Positions 38,114 to 50,100 of a DNA stretch of 64,000 bases are shown here, piece after piece. This stretch comes from Amoebophrya sp. A120 (lineage: Eukaryota; Sar; Dinophyceae; Syndiniales; Amoebophryaceae). A program made the position numbers and the translations under genes. The stretch is taken from NCBI GenBank assembly GCA_905178155.1, contig CAJINV010000022.1, positions 255,207-319,206 on the forward strand, written 5' to 3'. Every line of letters starts with the position of its first letter. The stretch's first letter is position 1. The notes under the pieces were generated by a model. That model was not told the origin of the DNA, ran no database searches, and saw only the letters and a list, made by a program, of their open reading frames with translations.

Positions 38114-41100
38114 ATGCCGCCCCATCCAAAACAACAGGCAGCCAGGTCGACGTCGTCCGCGAAAATGAATGCGCACCAGGCAGCACACACGCGCGCGCCC
38201 AACGCCCAGCAGGCCCTCGGGAACCATCATACTCAAGGGACTCCATCCGGCACTGTGAAATCCGAGATGCAACTACTGCGGCCTCGGCAAGCGAGCGCTG
38301 TGTCAACATCTTCAGGGTCCTCTAGTACTGGGCTGAACGTGAAGCAAAAGGTGGCGCAGCAGCACCCTTTCTCGTCCTCTGCCGCACCGGGTTGCAGTTC
38401 TAGCACAACTGGCGGCTCGACGAATTATAGTTCATCAAATTCGTTGTCCGAGCATGCGCAGCGGCTCAAGCAGAGCTACGGCATATTACAATGAAAAATG
38501 CCCCCACCCCCGAACTTGGGAGCATTTGTATTGCAAACCTTTCCAAATGAAACATTCGCCCTCTTGCATCTATCAGCATCACAGATTTCCGATCAAAAAT
38601 AGGAAAAATTTGCATTGCAAAAGATCCCAGCAAGAGCGGCGCTTGTCACGCAAGCGATGCGACACACACCTAGACTCTGCATCAGAAAGGTTCATACTCC
38701 TTTCATGCATGACAAAAAGTTTTCATTTGGAGACTTTGCATCACAACTTTGGGGGCGGGGGCAATTTTCCTCGCGATACGGCACCGCGTCTTCTGCGGTT
38801 TATTTCCGTCCGCAGTCGCGCGGGGCGACCGCGACGACGTCTTCCGGGCACCAGCTGCACGGCGCAGCAGGAGGAGGTGGCGCGGGGCCCAGATACCAAA
38901 TGTAAAAATGTCTGGGTCTGGAAACTTGTGATGCTGGGTGGCGTCTCATGATGAGGCTACAGATGCTGGCTCAGCATGACAAGTTTCTGAGCTCCTAGGT
39001 GTTGCCTATTCTGCATGACAAACTGCGCTTCTGCATCACAGAAAAACGGAGCTCTTGGGTATTGTGCATGACAGATTCAAGAGTCATGCCAGACAAGCAT
39101 GACAAACATGAATTCTTCCAGACCCAGACATTTTTACAGTTGATGCCAGAAGTACAAGTACAATAAAAAATCCAGCTACGTCCTCCGGCCCGCCGAAGGG
39201 CAGCACAAAAGCAGCGGCCAGGGGCGGCCGCGGCGGCGCACCTCCTGGCCGCAGTGCTGGAGGAGCGAGTTCATCTTCCCGTTCGGCATCCACGATTATA
39301 CACGGCGCGGCCTCTCCACCATCGTCCACCGTGGGGGCAGAACTACAAGCGTCGAGTAGTCAACATCTTCCAGGAGCGTTACAGCAACCTGCTTTCGGCA
39401 TCAGTACTAGTAGCAGCAGCACCTCTTCTACTTCCAAGAAACCGGCACCGCTGGTGTTCAAAACCCGGATGAACAGCCAGCAACTGAGCTTAAACAGTGC
39501 CGGGCCACGCACCACCAGCGGCTCGGGTTTGTTCTCGTCTGGTACTTCTTCGTCCGCAAATGCAGCTAAAGCAGGGACTTCTGCATCATCGAGCAGTAGA
39601 TCAGCGGTTCTCGCTGGCACCACAACAGGTCGCGCAAAGATCAGCGCCGGGACCGGCAGCAGCACAGCTGCCGGCGCGGGAGGAGAGGACTTAGTTGACG
39701 TAGTTCCTGTGCCAATTGGGATGTTCAAAACAACAACAAACACAGCGAAGAAGAATAAAACCAGCGCGAGTGCGGCCGGTGGGGGTGCAGCTCACCCTTT
39801 GTCGTCATCGTCGTCGTCAGGAAAGGTGAACAAAAGTTCTGCCAGTTGTAACGGAATTTTGAAAACCTCCAAAGCGTACTCAGTTCACGTGCCGTCGACT
39901 GCAGGAGCTGGAGCTCCTGTCGGGGGTCTTAAGAGCAGTGCTTCAACATCCAGCAGCGGAGATGTTGCGGGATCTCCTTCGCCTCCTTTAGCGCCGTCTG
40001 GCTCGTCTGAAGCAACGGGCCACAAATATGAACTGCAAATATGTCTGGGTCTGGGAGATTGCGAGATTTGTCATGCTAGTCTGGCATGACTCTAAACTCT
40101 GTACTGCGTGCCAACGAAGAGGTCCCGCCCTTGTCTGTCATGCAAAAACGCAGTTTCTCATTCGGAGTACGTAACTCCTAACCATGGAAAAACTTGTCAT
40201 GCCGGGGAGCGCATTGCAGCGTGCTCAATATAATTTCCTTCCTTGCAACATCACAAGTTTTCAAACATCCAGGGATATTTGCAATGCATAAAAACAAAAC
40301 TTCGAGTACAATTTCCTCCACATACGGGACGGCGAGCAGCACAAAATTCAAACTGAAAAATGCCAGTTCATCAGCTCTCTCCTCCACAACACAAGCAGCA
40401 GCAGCTGCTGCAGTTTCCAAATCCCAACATGGTGTCACCAGCGGTGCAACTGTTTCGTCGGCGACGAGCATAGCTTCGAAAGCCTCCGAGGAAGCTAATC
40501 GTATGGCGGACCAATTTCGCAAGCAGGTGCAGAGCATTCTGGCGAACGGGCTGAGTGACTTAACGCTGCAGGAGACAAGCAAGCAAGGTGTGGATGCCGG
40601 AGAAACCACGACCAATGCGGGTGGCACGACTTCCGACGACGCAAACAGCTGCTTTGGAGGAACCACGAGGGGCGGGAGCAGGCACGGCACGAAACACGCC
40701 ACTTCCCTGTCTTCGAAGATACAGGCACAGGCAGCTAGTGCTTTGGTCGTGGGGGAGCAGATGATGAACGCGAGAACAGCAGCCTCCGCTCCTGAGCAAC
40801 TACTTCTGCTCGAAAAAATAACCTCAGCAGGTGGTGCTCCTGAAGCATCATCCTCCGCAAACTTTGAAAAGAAAATAGAAGATACTGGCCCTGCTACGAC
40901 GCTGTTCAAATTTGAGCATTTTTCGGCGCAGAATGCCCCTGGTCAACAGCAAATGCAAGAAAAGTTCACGTTTTCCGGGCGACAAAGAGAAAGAACCTCC
41001 TCGGATGTTGACGAGAACAAAATTTATTTTCCGACTGAATTCGACGCGGCTCGTCCTGCTGTCACAGGTGAAATAGAAAACCAGAAGCACCATCATGCTG

Positions 41101-44100
41101 CTCCAGGTAACCAAACCACAGGATCGACCCCGTCGAACCTTCTTGCGGGGTTACTGGGCAACGTTCGTGACAGCTATAAGTTTGCGACATCTACTACTTC
41201 GGGCGGACTAGGGGTGGAGCGGGCTGCTCTTGTCGGAGCTGGTACAACTAACGTCAATGACCGCAATGCTGCGTCTTCATTCTTGTCTGATGATCAGCTG
41301 ATGAACAACTCAAATTCGTCTTTCACCAACGCACGGCTGGTCGGAATCGATTCTATCGGGTTTTCGAAATCTATCTCCACCAGCACCCAGCAGAAAGTAG
41401 AGGTGACAGACGTCGAACAAGAAGAACCAGAAGCACATTTGGCGAACCTCTCGTCTGAAGTCCTGAACGGCAGCACAGTCGTCATCAACGGTGTCGATTT
41501 GAGCACGGGGCGCATCGCACCGCCACCCGAGCCGGTTGCTCTTTCAACAAATGATATATTTGCAGGAGGGAAGAAGCAGAATTTTTATGCGGAAAGTTGT
41601 ACTGGGGCAGGCGTTCTTCTTAGCGAAGAACTACAGGTGGGAGACACGACGACCACAAGTAAAGGTGGAGCCAACATGTTTACTAGTGCACCACCGGGGG
41701 ATGCCGCCGCCGCGGGAGCGGGACCTTCGCATAATAATAATCTCAGCAACAATGTTGACAAGAGCATCCGGGTTTCTATTGACGATATCTCCTCCATTCG
41801 CGGCATGAAAACCTCGCTGTTGTCTCACAGCCTAGATTATGAACTGCAAATATGTCTGGGTCTGGAAGCTGCATGGAAGTTTGTCATTGCCATGCTCGGC
41901 TGGCATGACAGACTTCAACTTCTCACTCTGCGATGCATGAACAGAAAAAAAGGCCCATTGCCTGTCACGGAAAAGCGCCGCGGTTTGTAATGCGCAAAAC
42001 GAAACACAAAGACAAAGCCCAGCTCAAAAACTTGTCATGCTTGGCTGCGTATTGCAGTGCTGCGCCCACCATTCACGTATTTGCATCACACCCAGACAGA
42101 TTTGCAATGCAGTTAGATTTGGAGCGAAAAAACAGCAGTTCCTTCATCTCCCCACCGGTTTTCCGACCTCCCAGCAGGAATGGAAGTGTGAATCAGGGAT
42201 ACAAGAATTTGAATTCCTCCAATTCCAACTCTAGGGCGACCAAGCCGGGCTTCGCCTCTGTCGGGGCGAGACCGAGGGCGGGAGGCGGACCAGGGCCGTT
42301 AGGGACCACGTCGGCCACGGGGTCGAGTAGTAATAGCGCAGGAGGCGGTGCAAATACTCGGACGACTACGCCGGTTTTGTCTTCCTCTAGCTCCTATGCA
42401 TTGCAAAAGTAACGTACTAGTATGAATTGCATTACAAATTTTCGCAAGAAGAAAAGGTGCATTTGTAATGCTGTTTTAGCTTTGGAGGAAGATTTGTCAT
42501 GCATTTTTGCAATACGAGTACGATACTTTTGCACAGCATGGCTCCACTTCGAAACTACGCATTCGCCAGCCCCGAGTCGGAGGGGTTCCGATTGTAAGTC
42601 GGCAGGGGAGATCTTCTGGTGCGGCGACTAGTATTACACATGCCCCCGCAACATATTCATCTCAGCATTCTTCTTCTTCCAGAAATCTGCATCTGCCAGT
42701 GCGCATGGGGCGAACAAGCGGCGGGAGCAGTAGTACCATCCCAAGCAGCTCCGCACAGAAACTTCACTTAGCGGCGCCTGGTGCAGCACAAGCTGTTTCT
42801 ACTTCCTCAGCCGATCACAACTCCAAAGCGGAGATGAGTTCGGCTAGTAAAGGTGTATCCGCTACGACCACGCCCTCGACAAAAGAGCCCACAGTGGGCA
42901 GCGGGCTGAGGGCAACTACACCAGGTGGATCCTCATCCTCTACCATGATGACAAGTGGGTTGCTGCTTGGTCTATCCACAGTACTATCGAATTTCCCGTA
43001 CTCGACAACGTCTACAAGAAATTCCTGCGTTTCTGCATGGCACATAGACCTTTCTCTAATCTTGATCTATCCTATTCTAGATCGTATTCAGCACGTTTTT
43101 AACAAGCGGTGCGTGTGACTGTGAGATTCGGGATCATGTTCATGAAGAATTATTCAAATTGTGATATTGTATGTGGACGGTAAATTTGCGTTGCATATTG
43201 TGCAGGCAAGAAAAAATCAGAGAAGAACCTGATCACAACATCGTCTCTCGATTTCGGAAAACTCGCGACAGGTACGACGACCAGCTCTATTGAAATAGAA
43301 GAATCCTGGCGGGTTATTTCTGCCAGTTTGGATACTGGTGATATGATCAGGAACAACCGGTATGGAGCTCTGAATATTGCGAGTGGAACTACAATGCCAG
43401 GCAGTGCTGCGGCCTTCCACAATTATGCCGGCGTGAAGAAATCTTCCGCGACCTCGACCTCCGATTTGCTGCAGCAGTCTGTCATTTCCCATTCACAAGA
43501 CCGCGGGGGCTGCAGGTCCCCCCTGGACAGGTCGGGTTTTCAGCCGTCCTTTATCCCCATGGCACAGAGGAACATTCAAGCGATATCCTGTGAAAAAACA
43601 TTCCCAAGAATATCCCATAGAAGTTGCCATGCCTGTTTGCAATTGCAGGAGCATTTGTAATGCGCATCCCCATGACGAGACGCACTTGCGAGCGTGTTTT
43701 GGAACTTGTGATGCTGTAGAAAGGATAAGAAGATCGATTTGCTATGCGGCTTCCGCCTTGCTAAACTGCGTTGTGTATATTACAGCCTGCAACCTGTCAT
43801 GCATGACTCCCAAAGCTCCCAGCTTTGTGTTGCGAAATCCCCATTGGCAACTCTGGGGTGGGGACTTTTCTACATAGCATAAGCGAAAGTCGACACGGGC
43901 CTGAGCAATTCATCTAATATGTCGAATAGCAACACACCAACCCAAATCTTCAACACAAACAACAATCCGAGTAGAGCCACTGCCGCTGCATTTGTGTTCG
44001 GTGGAGCCGGGATAAAAATGAGCGGCGTTGGTGGTGCAAGTGGAAGTGCAACTGCAGGCCTCTCTGCACGAACGACTCTGAATATTAAACCTAAATCCAC

Positions 44101-47100
44101 CAAACTACTGCTGGGGGGCGACCCCAGTGCAAAAATAGGTGCAAAAACTTCAGCAATCGGGAACTGCTCTACTGGGCAGCAGCTCCCGCCAGGTGTTGTT
44201 TGTTCAACAAGCCTTCCGGAGGAGCCGTCTGGTGGCGGAGGGACCACGACGACTGTGAGGGCAACGACCTCTTCCGCGTCCGCCCCGGGAGCTCTTGCTA
44301 GTGACTTGATAGGCGCTGGTGGAGGCACTAGTACCAGTACAGGCACCCGAGCAGGAACTACTACGCCACATCAAGTGCAAGTCGCGGTCCCCGCTCCTAT
44401 ACACGTGAACCGGCCAGTCAGCCGCCGCGCTACCGCCAGCACGGCCTCGACCTCCGCCGCGCAGAGCCGCCGGTCGACTTCTACAACGAATCTCCGGGGA
44501 GGAGGCGGGGGAAGTGGTACTACAGCCACGGGGGGCTCTGTTGCCAACCTGCGCGCAGGAGGTGATCTTCTGGGAGCCTATGGATTGCAAAAATGTACGG
44601 GTCTGGAAGATTGCAACTTGTAATGCTGTCTTTGGATTCCAAAAAAATCTGTATTGCATGAAGACCAGCAACAGGACTACAGTTTGTGTTACGCGGAGAG
44701 GGCATTTGTCATGCGGAATAGGCATTAGGAAGCCCTCTAAAAATCCGTGTTGCTAGATCATGCATTAGAGGCATCAATCATCATACAAAATACGCATGAC
44801 AAGTCTGCATTCTTCCAGACCCAGACATTTTTGCACTTGATAGAGCAGGTGCTAGGCCAAACTCTTCCCGACCCAATAAAGCAGGCAGCAGTGCGAGCAG
44901 CGTCAACCTCTTACGTGGTGGTGGGGGCCACAATTTTACACCGTCCCACCCTTACCTGTCCACACAAGTTTACAAAGCGCGGAACAATACTACTAGCGGC
45001 ACGACGCCCACGACGAGCTCGTCTTTGACGCCGAATTTGAAAAATAGACCCCAATCACAACGCACACTGCAGATGATGCAAGGTAGAGACCAACATCATC
45101 AGCAGAAAAAATTTCGCCCGACGTTCTCGGATAGGAGAAAGCCAAGTAGTGGCAGGGTCGTTGCATCTGGTACATCGACTTCTTCGCAACAAGCGAGGGG
45201 ATTTTCACTCGATCGGGGAAACAACTTCAAAGGAAGCAATGGCGGTGCGCAGCTGAGAACTGGGGCGGGTGGTATAGGGAATTATAACTATGGCGCGATC
45301 AAGGGCGGAAACGTTGGACACGCGGCGCAGAGCAGAAATATTAATTTTCACAACAACTCTTCCACTACGCAACAAGATCAATATCTTCATCTCCAAGGAG
45401 CACAGACAAGCATGAGTGCTGAGATTTCGGCGAGTACGCGAAAGGTTCACCAGAACTTGTTTGAGGAAATAATCCGGCGGAACGCGACCTACGGGCAACT
45501 GCTGCAAAAAATCAAGCAAGCCTACGAGCAGGAACTGGACCGGAAGATGGCGATAGTATATGCATTGCAAAAATGTCTGGGTCTGGAAGAATGGAAGCTT
45601 GTGATGCGCATTTCAGAACACAGAAAAAATCTCTCATGCATAGACAGCATAAGTTGCCCACTTTCGGTCACCAAAATGAGGGATTTGTCATGCGGATTCG
45701 GCATTGCGGAAGCTTTTCGAAGTCTGTGATGCTAGAGCTTCCATGCCAGACCTTCTGTGTCATGCAAAAACAACATGACTCTCCCAGACCCAGACATATT
45801 TGCGTTTGATAGAGTACCTGCTGGAGGAACTGGGGGCAAGGGTGGCGGGAAAGGTACTTCCTACGTATGTCGGAAGAACAAGCACAGATTGTTTTTATTT
45901 GGTCTGTGTATAGCAAAGTCAGTCACGTAGAACTAGGAGTATGGATGGTAACTAACTAACATCATGTTGAACATGAAGTCAAGATGTAGGTTCACAACAA
46001 CGGAATAAAACTTCGTCCAAAAAAATAATAACCCACAGCTCTTCACGACCAACACTTTCACCACCAGGACAGCACCCTGACCCGCGACTATCTTCTCGCG
46101 GAGCGGCGCAACGAGAACGCGAAACTAGAATTAGAGAAGCTCACGAATGACTTGAGGCAGGAAAGCGATAAGCTACAGAAATCGCAGAAGCTTTTCGAGT
46201 ACACCCTCGACCAACTGCAGAGACGATCGCCGGCCCAGCGGTCGGAAAAATCCTTAGCGTTGCTCTCTTCCATCGAACCCAGCGGCATGAACGAACTAGA
46301 CACCGAGGACGGCCAGACCCCAGGTGGGCACATTCTTTTTTCCGAAAGCAACTATTTAAACAGCAAAATGGACAAGACCAACTCGGTCAACATGCTCTTC
46401 GACGCGTTAAACGGGATGGACAACAGCTTCTACTCTGCCGGAAATATCACGGGAACTTCGATTACGCGTTGCAAATATAATGATGATTTCTGGACGTCTG
46501 GAGAGTTGTGAAGATGCTCCTGATGTGTGGAAGTTGTAGATGAACTTGAAGAACTATTGAAAGAAAAAACTGTGTTAGTGTAGGTGTTGGAAAAATCACT
46601 ACTTTTTTTGATATGCAAAACTAAAAAATTCTCAAGCTGCGGCGCAATCAACGACCTGGTATGTGTTGACGTTTATAAGGTGAATTTATATAGTCAAAAC
46701 TAGCTACGGCTGCTGCGGTATATGTGAATAGTTAAGGAGGCAGGACTCCAAAAGTCCGAACGCGGAAAGTATAAGGAGGCCGAAAGTTCCAGAACCCGCG
46801 CGCGAACGGCGTTGACTGCAATTCGGGCAGGGAAAACAGAAAAGTGAAAGTGTAGGCCACATTCCGGAAAAGGGAAAATGACGAGTGTAGCAGAGAAACT
46901 CTTCTCCTTGGGGGGGTCGAAAGGACGTCCAGAAATCGCACTACACTCGTTCGGATCTCTTTTCCAAGATGGCCATTTACAGTGATTCTTTTTTCTTTTT
47001 ATAGGTGGGGATTAGGAAAGAGAAAATTGCCAGTGTAGCATTTTCATTATCGCGCTGGGGGGGTGGTCGGGGGGGGTCGAGAAAGTGCCTCGATTTCAAC

Positions 47101-50100
47101 GCGACCTGAAGAGTTGGCTTTGCGCTTACAATCATAAAATTATCTTTTCCGCCTCCAATTCTTCGGACTTTTCTCTTCTCAAAATGAAAACGCAACAAGG
47201 GCCGGCATGGAGGAGTACTACGACGATGCCCAGCGGGTTTCGAAGCAGAAACATAAGCCCTGCCTCCTTAACTAGCTAAAGACAATTATTACCGAGGCAG
47301 CCGCTAGCTACTTGTATTCCAAGCACCACAACACAGGCAGCATTAAGAAAACCGGACTTGCCTGCTCTTGAAAAAATCTTGAGCCTCCGCTATTAAAAAA
47401 TATCGCACTTTCTGAAATACCTACACTAACACAGTTTTTTCTTTCAATAAGAACACAGCACTTCCGAACTACGCACGGAAGCATGACACGCTTGCAGAAT
47501 GCCTTCTATTACGCAGTTCTTGTCCGCATCATGAGCTCCTGCGCACAGAAAAATAAATGTAAGGCCAGCAACGTATTTACACAATTACAAGTTCCAACTT
47601 TATCCCAGAACCAGGCATAGAAATTTGCACTCCTGGATATCGATGCTCGGGACGAACAACACGATCAACACAAACAACACCACGCTGCACAACATCAACT
47701 CGAAGTTGGAAGTGCAGAAGGTGAAGGGCTCGAAGATAAAGCTGTCGACTAACACTAGCATCAGCAACAACGACAACTCAAGCAATAACTTAATGCTGGC
47801 CGAGCCGACTCCGGCGATGCTCGATGAGAAACAGAAGGAGCTGTATGACAGTGCACAACTCCCCCTCCCCCTCATTTGTTTGTCATGAGCAGCAATGCAA
47901 ACACCAGCACACGTGGAGCCTCGGCATGACTGATGTAGTACTGTTTGGGCTTCAGAATCTGCCATGCAATAAACAGTGCCACGAGGCAGCGACTGGGTTT
48001 GGTGTTTTGCATGACAAATGAGGGGGAAGGGGAGTTGTACAAATTCATTAGCTGATGAAACAGCCAAGAAACGAGTTGGATGGGGGTCGTGTGGAAAATT
48101 TTGTCGGTGACAGGTAAAGATAAGTACTCATATTGCTTTTACTGCCGATGCAATGCTGGTCTAGCGCACTGTATGTCTATGGCAACGCAGACTGACTGCA
48201 GTATATCCTTGCGGGTGATATTTTGCCGCATGGTGTCATGGGCTAATTTTTCTAAGCTGCGAATAGCATGCAGGAAAATGTTATGCAACATGGTATGATA
48301 GACGACGTAAAATAGTGGTTTCAATACAAATGATCATGATTTCGCAGGAACGTTATAACGTTGTATGAAAAATCAATATAAACGACAAATACACAGGGTC
48401 ACGGCCCAAGTCATTCACGGTTCTCCGGAATTCAACATGCCGACTGTGCACCAAATAAACCACGACGGGGGAGCCTCTATGCATTGCAAAAGTATCGTAC
48501 TCGTACTAAAACTAATCGCGTTCCTGCATTACAAATTTCTTGCTCACGTTAAGTCCGCATTACAAATTTCATTTCTCATGCCGAGGAAATTTGTGATGCG
48601 CTTCGTGCTGGTAAGATAATTTTGCAGTGCATAGCCTCCATTTCGCAGCAAAACAGCGCAACGAAGAACAACAACAGGATGAATGTTCTCGCGAGTCCGA
48701 ATTCGCAAGAGTCTTGCGAACTGCTGAACCAAGCGATACTGAGCTCGCCGGTTTCCGATTTGAGCTCAATCACGGGTGGGTGTGGTGCTGGTGCAGGTGG
48801 TGTCTCAGGACTGACGAACAACACACTGATATTAAACAACGGAGGAGGTGTAGGTGGTACTAGTGGGGCACAACTTTTATCCTCCTCGTCGGGAGTAATA
48901 AACAACAGCGGGAACAACAGCAGCTCGAGTCTTTTGATCCCAACGCTTTCAGAAGGTGGAGGGAATGGGATCCCACCTCCGCGAGAGCCGAACTCTACCA
49001 TCGGAACGAATCAACAGCTGAATCGGACAAGCTCTTTGACGGCATTGCAGGGCAGCTTCATGCAGGAGGGACAAATTCCGATTGGTTTTGGTAGCCGGCC
49101 ACAGGAGCAGCTGCAGGGAGCAGAAATAAACGTGTCTAGGGCGGGAGCAGACAGTATCCACAGTAAATTTCCCGTACACGTAGAAATGCGGTCTCTGCAT
49201 GACAAAACTTGGCTTCGATCCTAGTTTAGCATGACAAGTTTTACGCTCCAAAATGGTGAAATTTGTGATGCATCTTGTACATATACGGGAGATTTGTATT
49301 CCATAGACAGCAACACAAATTCCGCGACTTTGAACTCGAATTTTAGTACGACGCCAAACATGTTGAACCTAACGCTGACGCCGAACATGCTGCGAAACGA
49401 AATCGGCAGGGGCAGTGCGGGAGTTGTTGGCACGACACTGTCGAACGGCATGACAGATACCTGCTACGGGGAAATGGACCAGATGATGGAAGTACCCTGT
49501 GCAAAAGTATCGTACTCGTATTGCAATCATGCATGACAAATCCACCTTTTGTTAAGGTAAATCCGCATTACAAATTTAATTTCTCATGCTGAGAAAATTA
49601 TTTGTAATGCATTTAGGCGAGTGCGATACTTTTGCAGTTCATAGGAAGCGTCGCACTACAAAAACCAGGGCACTAGGCCCTCTTCCTCGGTTCCTGCAGA
49701 GGAGCTTGTTCACAACGGTACTTCTACGAGGCACAACAAACTTGGAGCTGCCAAGAGGCTGCAGTCAACTCAACAACAAAGCGCCTCTACTTCCTCTGCG
49801 GTTGCAAGCGGACCGCCTGCTGCAATACCAATACAAATTCAGCAACAGCAGAATATTGCGACGCAGCAAGTTTTTTCGTCTGCAGGCGTAACAATAAATC
49901 CTCGTGGTCCACCAGCACCGCCCGACATCGACAGTTCGCTGCGTACGTTGTCACCCTTGGAAACGCCGGAGAAAGTTTTGAGCTTGAATGCCAAGGCGCG
50001 AATGAAACTCGGTGTGGAAAACAAAGTGGATCGCTACGTCCAGGAACTGGAGATGGAGGACGAGGAAGCATCTTCGGAAAGCTGTGGTCCTCACCACGGT

